DNA from: Lachnospiraceae bacterium
GTDB taxonomy: Bacteria > Bacillota > Clostridia > Lachnospirales > Lachnospiraceae
NCBI GenBank assembly: GCA_028693165.1
Contig: JAQUVX010000010.1
Span: forward strand, 1-64,000
Direction of reading: 5' to 3'
DNA: 64,000 nt
Both the position numbers and the translations under genes were made by a program. The notes below the pieces were generated by a model. It was not told where the DNA came from, searched no databases, and saw only the letters and a list, made by a program, of their open reading frames with translations. Below are positions 27,521 through 35,977 of the stretch, piece after piece (position 1 is the stretch's first letter; each line of letters starts with the position of its first letter).

Positions 27521-28438
27521 TTACAGCACGCTGCTGATGTCAGCAGCCATGTCAAGCACTGCCTGTCTGGAAGCCTCTGCAAAATGCTCCGCGCCAAACC
27601 TCGCGTACTTCTCCTGCTTGTAAGCCGCGATGATCCCGCGGGAAGAATTGACCACGGCACCCAGACCGTCCTCGTTAAAGCAGGCCTTCAAATCCTTCGC
27701 CGTACCGCCCTGTGCACCGTAGCCCGGCACCAGGAAGTAGGTCTTCGGCATCAGTTTTCTGAGAATGGCACTCATCTCCGGATACGTCGCGCCAACGACC
27801 GCACCGACATTGCTGTAGGCACCGTCACAGCAGTCTGCTCCCCACTCCACGACCTTCTCCGCCACCAGCTCATAGAGCGGTCTGCCGTCGATCAGTCGAT
27901 CCTGGAACTCTCCGCTGGACGGGTTTGAGGTCTTGACCAGCACAAACAGTCCCTTATTCTCTTCTTTACATACGTCCACAAACGGCTTCACGCCATCGGT
28001 ACCCAGATACGGGTTTACCGTCAGGAAATCCGTGTTGAATGCGGTACAGATGCTGCTGCCGACCTTCACCTTGCCCAAATGTGCGGTGGCATAAGCGGCT
28101 GAGGTGGAGCCGATATCGCCGCGCTTCGCATCTCCGATCACCAGCAATCCCTTCTCCTGACAGTAACGGGTGGTCTTCTCATACACCTTCAAACCCTCGA
28201 TGCCAAACTGCTCGTACATGGCGATCTGAGGCTTCACGGACGGAATCAGATCAAAGGTGTGATCCACGATCTCCTTGTTAAAATTCCAGATCGCGTCTGC
28301 CGCTCCCTCCAGCGTCTCTCCGTACTCCTGAAATGATTTTTTCAGGATGTGCTCCGGAATGTAGCTTAACATCGGGTCCAGTCCTACGCAGATCGGCGCT
28401 TTCGTCTTCTGAATCTTCTCTATCAACTGCTGAATCAT
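27521..28438 (-). CDS. pyrF: Orotidine 5'-phosphate decarboxylase (type 2)
   Basis: Last step of UMP synthesis. The 305-residue length and the sequence VIGDAKRGDIGST, with the catalytic Asp-Lys-Asp set, mark the long type 2 family. VGLDP near the N-terminus and NSSRGII near the C-terminus bind the ligand. First gene of the pyr unit. The 95 bases before it contain AT-rich sequence but no PyrR-type attenuator that I can see. Confidence 0.95.
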   Translation of the reverse strand: MIQQLIEKIQKTKAPICVGLDPMLSYIPEHILKKSFQEYGETLEGAADAIWNFNKEIVDHTFDLIPSVKPQIAMYEQFGIEGLKVYEKTTRYCQEKGLLVIGDAKRGDIGSTSAAYATAHLGKVKVGSSICTAFNTDFLTVNPYLGTDGVKPFVDVCKEENKGLFVLVKTSNPSSGEFQDRLIDGRPLYELVAEKVVEWGADCCDGAYSNVGAVVGATYPEMSAILRKLMPKTYFLVPGYGAQGGTAKDLKACFNEDGLGAVVNSSRGIIAAYKQEKYARFGAEHFAEASRQAVLDMAADISSVL

Positions 28439-28533
28439 GGTATCCTCCTTGTATCGGTCGTATTAGATTTTAGTTCTTATAGTCTTTCCTATTTTACCAT
28501 ATCCAGGATGGGCTTTCAAGGGACAAATGCGGG

Positions 28534-29223
28534 TCAGATCAGTCCCGATACCAGCGGCACCGCCACCACCGTAAGCAGCCCGGCCACGGCGATCGACAGG
28601 CTGCTCATGGCGCCTTCCACCTCGCCCAGCTCCAGCGCTTTGGCCGTTCCCACCGCATGGGCGCTGGTTCCAAGCGCCAGTCCCCTGGCGATCGGATCGT
28701 GGATTCCTGCCAGCTTAAAGATCGTCTCGGCGATGATGCTGCCGAAGATTCCCGTGATCATGATGCAGACCACCGTGATGGTCACAATCCCGCCGGCTTC
28801 CTCACTGACCCCCATGCCGATGGCCGTCGTGATCGACTTCGGAAGCAGCGTCACATAATGCTCATGCTCCAGCCCGAATGCCATACACAAAAGAAAAATA
28901 CTGACAGCGCTGGCCGCCACGCCGGAAATGATCGCAATCATCACGGCAGTCACATGCTTCTTTAGCAGCTCCAGCTGCCGGTAAAGCGGAATCGCAAGGC
29001 AGACCGTGGCCGGCGTCAAAAGATAACTGATGTATTTTGCACTCTCATTATAAGTGGCATAATCTACATGAAACAGCTTCAGGCAGACGATGATCAGTGC
29101 CACCGAAACCAGAATCGGATTTAAGATGACCCAGCCGACCTTCTTCTTCAGCCATACTCCCAGCAGGTAGGACAACATGGTCAGCATAAAACCCCAATAT
29201 AAAGATACCTGTAAAAATGTCAT
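28534..29223 (-). CDS. lrgB: LrgB/CidB family membrane protein
   Basis: A 229-residue protein with about seven hydrophobic segments and the family stretches LPKSITTAIGMGVSEEAGG and GTSAHAVGTAKALELGE. With LrgA it forms a holin/antiholin-like pair that influences murein hydrolase release and, in some species, pyruvate or glycolate transport. Its ATG overlaps the lrgA stop by 4 bases. Confidence 0.93.
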   Translation of the reverse strand: MTFLQVSLYWGFMLTMLSYLLGVWLKKKVGWVILNPILVSVALIIVCLKLFHVDYATYNESAKYISYLLTPATVCLAIPLYRQLELLKKHVTAVMIAIISGVAASAVSIFLLCMAFGLEHEHYVTLLPKSITTAIGMGVSEEAGGIVTITVVCIMITGIFGSIIAETIFKLAGIHDPIARGLALGTSAHAVGTAKALELGEVEGAMSSLSIAVAGLLTVVAVPLVSGLI

Positions 29224-29591
29224 ATGATCTCATCCTCTTTCTTCTTTCGTCCTGCCTTCAGCATCCATTCCGCCGTTTTCCCGGTTACCGCCATGACAAC
29301 CATCGTGGAGATCATGCAGGTCGCCACAAGCGGCAGCACTGCGCCCGCCATGCTCGTATAGCTTTCCATCAGCCCCACGCAGGCCGGAATGAACATCGGC
29401 AGCATGATTTCCAGCAGGAAATCCCCTGTGCTCTCCACGTCCTTTAATTTCACCACGCCGCTGCACAGCAGCACCAGCAGCAGAAACAGCCCGTAAACGC
29501 CTGCCGGAATCGGCAGCGGAAGCACATGGTTGAGCAGCTCTCCAATCAGCGTGATGCCGAAGATGATCGTACATTCCCTGATATATTTCAT
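29220..29591 (-). CDS. lrgA: LrgA/CidA family membrane protein
   Basis: A 123-residue protein with four membrane segments and the CidA/LrgA marks LPLPIPAGVYGLFLLL and LEIMLPMFIPACVGLM. AGGAGG lies 7 bases before the ATG at 29591, which is preferred to the ATG two codons earlier. First gene of lrgAB. No LytSR-type regulator is adjacent. Confidence 0.92.
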   Translation of the reverse strand: MKYIRECTIIFGITLIGELLNHVLPLPIPAGVYGLFLLLVLLCSGVVKLKDVESTGDFLLEIMLPMFIPACVGLMESYTSMAGAVLPLVATCMISTMVVMAVTGKTAEWMLKAGRKKKEDEII

Positions 29592-29678
29592 AATCATTCC
29601 TCCTATGCTGAATCATAACACATAAAACATACAATGTGGTATTTTACCACCCGCCCTTTAAAATAACAATCATGTTTC

Positions 29679-29707
29679 TTGTATTCTTTGTGTTTTTTTA
29701 CTATACT
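29679..29707 (+). promoter_or_regulatory. Promoter of the double GNAT gene
   Basis: TTGTAT (29679-29684), a 17-base spacer and TATACT (29702-29707), 33 bases before the start codon. Confidence 0.6.
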
Positions 29708-29740
29708 GTTTGTAAATCGTTTGTAAGAAAGGATTCCCTC

Positions 29741-30568
29741 ATGCCAGACAATCAAACCATCCTGACCTGCTCTTCCCTTTCCGCGGCACAAAAAGAGGCT
29801 GCTGCCGCACTCGTGAACCTCTGCTGCCGCCACGATCAGATGACCCGCGCTTACCCCTTCGCAGAAGATGACGTGACGCATTATCTTCTTTATGGAAAAG
29901 ACCAGCTTCTGTGTGCCATTCTCGCGTGGATTGATCTGGATGACACCAGCGCCGAATGCATGGCCTTCACCCGGCCGGACCTGCGCCGCCAGGGATGTTT
30001 TTCGATGCTGCTGGATCGTGCCCTGGAAACCCACGGCGAGCAGGATCTCTATTTTGCCGCTTCCGAAACCTGCGCGGACACCCTGGCCGTGCTGGATGCG
30101 CTGGGTGCCGAACGGACGGCGCAGGAACATCAGATGGAACGCTTCCTGTCCGAAGATGACCGGATGGATGCGCCAAATTCAGCTCCGCTTGCCCTGACAC
30201 CCGCCCTGCCGTCTGGACAGAGTCTTGCACAGGCATTTTCCCAGACCGACACCACCGCGGATACCCGAACCGATGCCCTGACCGCCACCCCGCTGCGCTG
30301 GATCCTGTCCGATTCCAGGGTTCTCGGCACTTGCCACACCTCCCTTGTCTCCGCCCGCTGTGTCTGTCTGCACGATGTGGAGATCACACCCGAACTGCGC
30401 GGACAGGGCTTTGGCACCCGCCTGCTTGCACTGCTCTTTTCCGCACTCTCTGAGGCTGGCATCCAAAAGATTCTGCTCCAGGTCTCCGGGGACAATCACG
30501 CCGCCATGGCTCTGTATAAAAAAGCAGGGTTCCGCATCACGGAAACCCTGTCCTACTATCTCTATTAA
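29741..30568 (+). CDS. GNAT N-acetyltransferase with two GNAT-like halves
   Basis: Acetyl-CoA-dependent N-acetyltransferase of 275 residues. The C-terminal half has a full acetyl-CoA motif (VEITPELRGQGFGTRLLALL) and the late NHAAMALYKKAGF. The N-terminal half contains a weaker copy (FTRPDLRRQGCFSMLLDRAL). Between them is a Thr/Asp/Ala-rich linker. Such tandem forms occur in mycothiol synthase and other GNATs; one half usually has lost activity. AAAGGA before the ATG at 29741 sets the start. The acceptor is unknown. It converges with the Mrp gene, 10 bases apart. Confidence 0.87.
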   Translation: MPDNQTILTCSSLSAAQKEAAAALVNLCCRHDQMTRAYPFAEDDVTHYLLYGKDQLLCAILAWIDLDDTSAECMAFTRPDLRRQGCFSMLLDRALETHGEQDLYFAASETCADTLAVLDALGAERTAQEHQMERFLSEDDRMDAPNSAPLALTPALPSGQSLAQAFSQTDTTADTRTDALTATPLRWILSDSRVLGTCHTSLVSARCVCLHDVEITPELRGQGFGTRLLALLFSALSEAGIQKILLQVSGDNHAAMALYKKAGFRITETLSYYLY

Positions 30569-30578
30569 ATACAGTACA

Positions 30579-31415
30579 CTACAGCGCCAAAACCTTCTCG
30601 GCTGCCTCGTCCATCCAGTTCTCCTCCAGATATTCGATGGTGCCGCCGTCCACGTTCTCGGCGATCTTCGGATCGATCGGCAGCTTCGCCAGTACCGGAA
30701 GCTCGAACTCCTTAGCGATCTCGTCGATGTGGCTCTCGCCAAACACAGAAATCTTCTTCCCGCAGTCCGGACATACCAGATAGCTCATATTCTCCACCAG
30801 ACCGATGATCGGAATATCCATCTTCTTCGCCATGTTGACAGCCTTGGCCACGATCATGGAAACCAGCTCCTGCGGAGAGGTGACAATGATGATGCCGTCC
30901 ACCGGCAGAGACTGAAATACGGTCAGCGGAACGTCACCGGTTCCCGGAGGCATGTCGACAAACATGTAATCAATGTTCTCCCACAGTGCTTCCTGCCAGA
31001 ACTGCTTCACCGCTCCCGCAATCACCGGGCCCCTCCAGATTACCGGGTCCGTATCGTTGTCCAGCAAAAGATTTGCCGACATAATGCTGATTCCGGTCGA
31101 TGTGGTAGCCGGGATCATCAGCCCGTCCTTCGTCACGGAAAGTCCGTCGGTTCCCAGTCCGAACGCCTTCGGAATGGACGGCCCTGTAATGTCTGCATCC
31201 AGAATCGCCGTGCGTTTTCCTTTTCCGTTCATCTTTACTGCCATCAATGCGGTAACCAGAGACTTGCCTACGCCGCCCTTTCCGCTGACGACACCGATTA
31301 CCTTTTTGACACTGCTGCCTGGATTAAGCGGCTCTAAAAAGCTGGTGCGGTCCACGGTACGGCTGCTGCAATTCTCCCCACAGCTGCTGCAGTCATGTGT
31401 ACAATTTTCGCTCAT
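30579..31415 (-). CDS. Mrp/NBP35 family iron-sulfur cluster carrier ATPase
   Basis: P-loop ATPase (278 residues) that carries or inserts [4Fe-4S] clusters. The deviant Walker A GVVSGKGGVGKSL is present, with DADITGPS, and the C-terminal cysteine pair CPDCGKK where a cluster bridges the dimer. The N-terminus has extra cysteines (CTHDCSSCGENC) as in NBP35-type proteins. GGAGGT 7 bases before the ATG at 31415 sets the start. Confidence 0.93.
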   Translation of the reverse strand: MSENCTHDCSSCGENCSSRTVDRTSFLEPLNPGSSVKKVIGVVSGKGGVGKSLVTALMAVKMNGKGKRTAILDADITGPSIPKAFGLGTDGLSVTKDGLMIPATTSTGISIMSANLLLDNDTDPVIWRGPVIAGAVKQFWQEALWENIDYMFVDMPPGTGDVPLTVFQSLPVDGIIIVTSPQELVSMIVAKAVNMAKKMDIPIIGLVENMSYLVCPDCGKKISVFGESHIDEIAKEFELPVLAKLPIDPKIAENVDGGTIEYLEENWMDEAAEKVLAL

Positions 31416-31553
31416 GTGAATTACCTCCAATTTTCCGGCTGTTTTGTCAACTCCAAACAAGACAGCCCTACTAAAAAGGATACCACAAATCAGAAAAAAG
31501 GGAAAGCCCAAATGTTTCCGATATATTTACAGATATATTTAATATTTTATTCA

Positions 31554-31581
31554 TTGTTTCAACCAGAAAATCTGTTATAAT
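31554..31581 (+). promoter_or_regulatory. Promoter of the alarmone synthetase gene
   Basis: TTGTTT (31554-31559), a 16-base spacer and TATAAT (31576-31581). Confidence 0.6.
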
Positions 31582-31611
31582 GATAGTCAGAAAATACTTC
31601 GAGGTGTACCA

Positions 31612-32322
31612 ATGAACATGAATATGAATCCAAACAGCGAATTAGTGCAGTCAGCCGTCAACGTCCCCAATCTGGTGCAGGTCCCGGAGGCTTTGATCAG
31701 CCAGGCCCAGGAGTTCCAGATCGCCATGATGATGTATACCTGCGCCATCCGGGAAGTCAAAACCAAGCTGGAAGTGCTCAACGATGAGCTTTCTGTCCGC
31801 AACCAGCGCAACCCCATCGAGATGATCAAGTCCCGCGTCAAGAAGCCGGTCAGCATCGTCGAGAAGCTGAACCGCCGAAATCTTCCGCTTTCCTTAGAAT
31901 CCATGCTCCTGAATTTGGATGACGTGGCCGGAATCCGGGTGATCTGCTCCTTCGTGGACGACATCTACGCTGTGGCGAACATGCTGGTCAGCCAGGATGA
32001 CATCACCATCGTCGCCATCAAAGATTACATCAAGCATCCAAAGCCCAACGGTTATCGGAGCTACCATCTCATCATCGAGATCCCGGTATTCTTCTCCGAG
32101 GAGAAGCGCAGTATGCGCGTAGAGGTTCAGATTCGAACCATCGCCATGGATTTCTGGGCCAGCTTGGATCACCAGCTAAAATACAAAAAAGATATCGGCG
32201 ACGCCGCCGATCTGATCAGTGAAGAGCTGCGGCAGTGTGCCGAGGTCATCGCTCAGACTGATCAGCGGATGCTTCAGATCCGCCAGAGCATCGAAGTGCC
32301 AGGCGGATCTGCGAACAATTGA
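31612..32322 (+). CDS. Small alarmone synthetase, RelQ-like GTP pyrophosphokinase
   Basis: Makes (p)ppGpp from ATP and GTP or GDP in stress. The 236 residues hold only the synthetase domain, with LDDVAGIRVICSFVDDIY, KPNGYRSYHLII (nucleotide-binding Tyr) and EVQIRTIAMDFWASLDHQ. There is no hydrolase, TGS or ACT domain. The C-terminal helix is of the kind that forms tetramers in RelQ. Single-gene unit with its own promoter; its stop abuts that of folT on the other strand. Confidence 0.92.
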   Translation: MNMNMNPNSELVQSAVNVPNLVQVPEALISQAQEFQIAMMMYTCAIREVKTKLEVLNDELSVRNQRNPIEMIKSRVKKPVSIVEKLNRRNLPLSLESMLLNLDDVAGIRVICSFVDDIYAVANMLVSQDDITIVAIKDYIKHPKPNGYRSYHLIIEIPVFFSEEKRSMRVEVQIRTIAMDFWASLDHQLKYKKDIGDAADLISEELRQCAEVIAQTDQRMLQIRQSIEVPGGSANN

Positions 32323-32913
32323 TTATTTCATCTGTTTTCTGGCTGCGCCCCGGATCTGTACCGGGGTCTTCAGCAGCCGGAAGATTCCAGACGCTTCCAG
32401 TGCCTTCCCCATTGTAAAGAACAGCATCGAGTTGATCGGCCACATAATCAGATTTTTGAAAACGCGCATCGGAAGCAGGAGCATGAATGCTTTTCCGTAC
32501 AGCATACTGAGCCACAGGGTGCCAAGCAGCATGTTGCACACAATGCTCACCACCAGCTCCGCCGCCAGAATTCTGCGCAGCGTGAGCTGTTTTTTATAGA
32601 AGAACAGCCCGTACAGCACCCCTGCCACCACCGCGCTGAACGTAAATCCGGGGAAAAATGCGCCGGTCGGTTTGATCAGATATTTTAAAATATCCAGTGC
32701 TCCGCTGAACGCTCCGCCCACCACCGGGCCGAACAGATAATACACGAACTGATTGGCAATACTGGAAAAGCCAATCTTGATGTAGTCGCCGATCACCAGG
32801 GTAAAATACCCCAGCACCACGGAGATCGCGCCGAACATGGCGGCTGTGGTGACCGTCCGCACCTGCCGGAACTCACCATAAGAATCGGCAAACAAAGTTG
32901 TTAATTTCTTCAT
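32323..32913 (-). CDS. folT: Folate-type ECF transporter S component
   Basis: Membrane substrate-binding component (196 residues, about six segments) of an energy-coupling-factor importer; it works with a shared EcfAA'T module encoded elsewhere. Marks include AAMFGAISVVLGYFTL, IKIGFSSIANQ and the GPVVGGAFSGALDILKYLI segment common to FolT. The folate assignment rests mainly on the THF riboswitch directly upstream. GGAGG lies 10 bases before the ATG at 32913. Confidence 0.9.
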   Translation of the reverse strand: MKKLTTLFADSYGEFRQVRTVTTAAMFGAISVVLGYFTLVIGDYIKIGFSSIANQFVYYLFGPVVGGAFSGALDILKYLIKPTGAFFPGFTFSAVVAGVLYGLFFYKKQLTLRRILAAELVVSIVCNMLLGTLWLSMLYGKAFMLLLPMRVFKNLIMWPINSMLFFTMGKALEASGIFRLLKTPVQIRGAARKQMK

Positions 32914-32975
32914 AAAAAAATTACCTCCTTTGCAGACCACTCAAACTACAAAGGAGATAATAATCTATCCTCTTC

Positions 32976-33085
32976 GCAGCGGGATGCGGTCTGTGTACCG
33001 CAAGAGATCTTCTTCGTTCTCTTTTCGTCCGGCTGGCAACTCCCTGTCCAGCTGGCACTTAACGCACACAGGCCTACTCTGCTTC
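32976..33085 (-). ncRNA. THF riboswitch controlling folT
   Basis: On the minus strand the leader shows the class conserved blocks in order: AGAGTAG, GCGTTAAGTG, a GGGAG-containing arm, ACGAA, then GCGGT and CCGCATCCCGCT closing P1 against GAAGCAG. Sequence and spacing agree with the tetrahydrofolate riboswitch class found before folT in Clostridia and lactic acid bacteria. Binding of THF would lower folate uptake, probably by hiding the ribosome site, since no terminator stem is evident. Confidence 0.92.
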
Positions 33086-33102
33086 TCTATTTATTTTTGT
33101 AC

Positions 33103-33130
33103 AGTATAGCACACTTTTTCCGGATGTAAA
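33103..33130 (-). promoter_or_regulatory. Promoter of folT
   Basis: Minus strand TTTACA (33125-33130), a 16-base spacer and TATACT (33103-33108), about 18 bases before the riboswitch. Confidence 0.6.
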
Positions 33131-33169
33131 GTGTTATTTTTCGAACATGCCCGGAATGTGCCCGGAAAT

Positions 33170-33751
33170 TCACATCTGCATCAGTCCGTCTCCGTTCTTT
33201 CGAAGCCACAGGCGACGCGCCTTGTAATCCGGCAGCACCCGCTCCACCTCCTGCCAGAACCGTGCAGAATGGTTCATCTCAAGACGGTGAGCCAGCTCGT
33301 GCACCACCACATAGTCCAGCACCTCCTCCGGCGCCAGAATCAGTCTCCAGTTGAAATTCAGGTTTCCTTTTCCGCTGCAGCTTCCCCAACGGCTCTTCTG
33401 ATCCCGAATCGTGATCCGCCCGTAGGTGACCTGCATCACCGCCGCAAATGCCTCCGTCTTCCGTGCGATCACTGCGGCGGCCTGCTTCTGCAGCCGGCTG
33501 TAATCCTCCTGTGACAGCTCCGGGTGCGCCTCCCTCCGCGCGGTAAGTTCCGCTCTGTGCGCAAGCACTTCCTGCTGTTTTTTTAAGATCCATTCCTGCT
33601 TCGCCGCCACAAATGCCTCTATGAAGTCCCGGCTGCAGCGCTTTGGCGCGCGCACCAGTACCGAACCGTCCGGCATGATCTGGATGGCGACCGTCCGGCG
33701 CGCAGAGCGAATCAGCTGATAATCAAGCTCTGTATTTTCCGATAATCTCAT
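33170..33751 (-). CDS. YgjP-type (DUF45) zinc metalloprotease
   Basis: Predicted zinc peptidase of 193 residues. The metal site is HELAH with a downstream His (MNHSARFW), and the family block KSRWGSCSGKGNLNFNWRLI precedes it. No membrane segment. The likely start (33751) lies inside the last codons of the amidohydrolase gene, overlapping by 29 bases, with GGAAAG just upstream, so translation is probably coupled. Substrate unknown. Confidence 0.88.
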   Translation of the reverse strand: MRLSENTELDYQLIRSARRTVAIQIMPDGSVLVRAPKRCSRDFIEAFVAAKQEWILKKQQEVLAHRAELTARREAHPELSQEDYSRLQKQAAAVIARKTEAFAAVMQVTYGRITIRDQKSRWGSCSGKGNLNFNWRLILAPEEVLDYVVVHELAHRLEMNHSARFWQEVERVLPDYKARRLWLRKNGDGLMQM

Positions 33752-35006
33752 TGACTTTCCGATACACGTCCCCCGGCTCTGCGCCGATGTGAAACGTCCC
33801 TTTCTCGTACAAAATTTGTCCATTAACCATGGTAAGCTGTACATTCTGCTTGCTGCCGCTGTAGACCAGATTCCTCGCGATGTGGTTGAGCGGCTGCATG
33901 TTGGGCTGCTGCAAATCGATCACGATCAAGTCCGCCAGCTTCCCTTCGGCAAGGCAATCACAGTCCTCTAATCCCATGGCCCTGGCACCGCCGCGCACCG
34001 CCATGGCAAGCACCTGTTCTGCCGGAACTGCCGACGCATCCCGTTCCCGCAGCTTGGCAAGTCCGGTCACCAAAAACATCTCGCGGAACATGTCCAGGCA
34101 GTTGTTGCTGGCCGGTCCGTCTGTGCCGATCGCCATGGAAATCCCGCGCTCCAGCATCTGCGCGACCGGTGCAGTCCCACTGGCCAGCTTCATATTGGAA
34201 CCAGGATTTGTCACCGCAGTCAGCCCGCGCTTCTCAAAGATCTCCAGATCCTCCTCACTCATATGAACGCAGTGATAACCGCCGCCTCCATAAGCAAACA
34301 TCCCCAGACTGTCCAGATAGGCCGTCGGTGTCATGCCGTGCCGCGCCATGCAGCCTGCCACCTCCGCAGCCGTCTCTGAATTGTGGGTAAACACCGGTGC
34401 ATGATACTTCTCCGCCAACGCGGCCACGCCCCGCAAAAGCTTTTCCGAGGTCGTGTATTCCGCATGAAATCCCAGACGATAACCAATCCGTTCATGGTAA
34501 TCCTGATACTTTTCGTAATTGGCTTCCAGCTCCTCAAGGGAGGACACAAAATCGTTCAGCCCGCTCACCAGCACCGTCCGAAAACCGGTCTCCACGGAAG
34601 CCTGCACCACCTGATCCTGATGAAAATACATATCAAAATTCGAGGTGATTCCACTGGTCAGATATTCCATGATCGCCAGCTTGGCAAGCCACACCACATC
34701 CTCCGGCACAAGCTTCGCCTCCATGGGAAATACCTGCCGGTTCAGCCATTCCTGTAACGGAAGATCGTCCGCATAGGAGCGCAGAAATGTCATCGGCGAG
34801 TGTGTGTGTGCATTCTTAAAGCCCGGCATCATCAGATTGCCTTCCACGTCAATCTCCCGATCCCAGTCCGGCTGTTTGCGCAATACCCCACCGCTTCCCG
34901 GCCCCACGTAGGTAATGCGGTTGTGCTCCACCCACACCTCTCCCTCCGAGATTTCAAAATCAGTCTGCATCGTCATGATCTTTGCATGATAAAAACGGAT
35001 CTTCAT
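33723..35006 (-). CDS. Amidohydrolase, MTA/SAH deaminase type
   Basis: Metal-dependent deaminase (427 residues) of the family acting on 5'-methylthioadenosine, S-adenosylhomocysteine or related adenosine compounds. Metal ligands are visible in NAHTHSP, GFHAEY, HCVHMSEED and GTDGPASNN. The C-terminal beta-sandwich continues to KLADLIVIDL and LVYSG. It fits salvage of the adenosyl part left from methionine cycling. It is the first gene of a two-gene unit with the YgjP-type gene. Guanine or cytosine deaminase activity is less likely but not excluded. Confidence 0.87.
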   Translation of the reverse strand: MKIRFYHAKIMTMQTDFEISEGEVWVEHNRITYVGPGSGGVLRKQPDWDREIDVEGNLMMPGFKNAHTHSPMTFLRSYADDLPLQEWLNRQVFPMEAKLVPEDVVWLAKLAIMEYLTSGITSNFDMYFHQDQVVQASVETGFRTVLVSGLNDFVSSLEELEANYEKYQDYHERIGYRLGFHAEYTTSEKLLRGVAALAEKYHAPVFTHNSETAAEVAGCMARHGMTPTAYLDSLGMFAYGGGGYHCVHMSEEDLEIFEKRGLTAVTNPGSNMKLASGTAPVAQMLERGISMAIGTDGPASNNCLDMFREMFLVTGLAKLRERDASAVPAEQVLAMAVRGGARAMGLEDCDCLAEGKLADLIVIDLQQPNMQPLNHIARNLVYSGSKQNVQLTMVNGQILYEKGTFHIGAEPGDVYRKVNEIIGKYRA

Positions 35007-35040
35007 ATCATTCCTCTTTCTTTTCCTGCCTCGCCGTCAA

Positions 35041-35094
35041 TTGTTAACCTCAAATAATTATTTAGTTGACATTCCATTTTCTCTGTGCTAATCT
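35041..35094 (+). promoter_or_regulatory. BirA operator and promoter of bioY
   Basis: TTGTTAACC (35041-35049) and GTTGACA (35065-35071) with 15 bases between them match the biotin repressor (BirA) box of Firmicutes. The right half overlaps the -35 box TTGACA (35066-35071), which is 17 bases from TAATCT (35089-35094), with an extended TG. Biotinyl-AMP-loaded BirA would block this promoter. Confidence 0.8.
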
Positions 35095-35137
35095 GAAATA
35101 AGCTTATCACAACACACATAAAAAGGAGATCATCATC

Positions 35138-35704
35138 ATGAAATTCACCACCAAAGAACTGGTTCTGGGCGGCATGTTCGCCGCGGTCCTTGCCGTTATC
35201 TCGCAACTCTCTATCCCAATGCCAACCGGTGTTCCGATCACGATACAGATGTTCGGCGTCACTCTGATCGGGGTTGTCCTCGGCTGGCGTCTCGGCCTGC
35301 TTTCCGTCATCACATATATTCTGCTGGGCGCGGTGGGACTTCCCATCTTTGCCAATTTCCGCGGCGGTTTCAGCGTCCTGGTGGGCCTCACCGGCGGCTA
35401 CATCTGGGCATGGCCGATCCTGACCGTACTCGCCGGCCTTCGCCCAAACACCGGAAACCCCCGCACCAACATGATCCTTGTATCCCTGTCCTCCCTGGTC
35501 GGCCTCGCTGCCGTGGAGCTGATCGGCGGCCTGCAATGGGCGGCCCTCTCCGGCGATATGACCTTCGGCGCAGTCTTTGCCTATTCCATGGTAGCCTTTG
35601 TTCCAAAGGATATCATCATCACCATAATCGCTGTCGTGCTCGGCATCCCCATGCGCAAGCTGCTCGGCACTGCCGCCCTGCCGCAGACGAAGCTGCGCGC
35701 ATAA
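35138..35704 (+). CDS. bioY: Biotin transporter BioY
   Basis: S component (188 residues, six membrane segments) for biotin uptake. The BioY marks are PTGVPITIQMFGVTL, LLGAVGLPIFANFRGG, and VPKDIIITIIAVVLG near the end. It works alone or with a shared ECF module. The BirA operator directly upstream supports the substrate. No biotin synthesis genes are near it, so the cell may rely on uptake. GGAG 8 bases before the ATG. Confidence 0.95.
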   Translation: MKFTTKELVLGGMFAAVLAVISQLSIPMPTGVPITIQMFGVTLIGVVLGWRLGLLSVITYILLGAVGLPIFANFRGGFSVLVGLTGGYIWAWPILTVLAGLRPNTGNPRTNMILVSLSSLVGLAAVELIGGLQWAALSGDMTFGAVFAYSMVAFVPKDIIITIIAVVLGIPMRKLLGTAALPQTKLRA

Positions 35705-35758
35705 TCACGGGTTCGGTTTCATACCTTCTTTTCTTCTTTATAGCTTCACGTTTTCTCC

Positions 35759-35809
35759 GCGTTCGCCGTTCGCCATGAGCAAGCAAGCTTGCTCATGGCT
35801 CACTAACGC
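35759..35809. other. Nested hairpin in the bioY-metY gap
   Basis: GCCATGAGCAAG pairs with CTTGCTCATGGC around CAAG (35772-35799), and GCGTT/AACGC close a further outer stem. There is no T run, so it may be an element of unknown role rather than a terminator. The rest of the 35705-35894 gap is unremarkable. Confidence 0.6.
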
Positions 35810-35894
35810 TCATTATATCATGATCCATTACTCCAGTCCATTTTCCTGCTAAATTTGTTGAAACCAAAAATTTTCAAGTTTTTTCCAAAAAAGG

Positions 35895-35946
35895 TTGACA
35901 CGTTCCCTTTTTGGTGTTATTGTACCACTAACCCACTCGGTTGGTA
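35895..35946 (+). promoter_or_regulatory. Promoter and possible operator of metY
   Basis: TTGACA (35895-35900), a 17-base spacer and TATTGT (35918-35923). Immediately downstream an imperfect dyad, TACC-N3-AACC then GGTTGGTA (35923-35946), could be the site of the Rrf2 regulator encoded two genes later. Confidence 0.55.
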
Positions 35947-35977
35947 TGTAAATAAAAGTGAAAAGGAGAATCCCCAT

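Noticed and set aside
28439-28533. PyrR attenuator before pyrF
   Set aside because: No anti-terminator/terminator pair or PyrR-binding loop could be found in the 95 bases.
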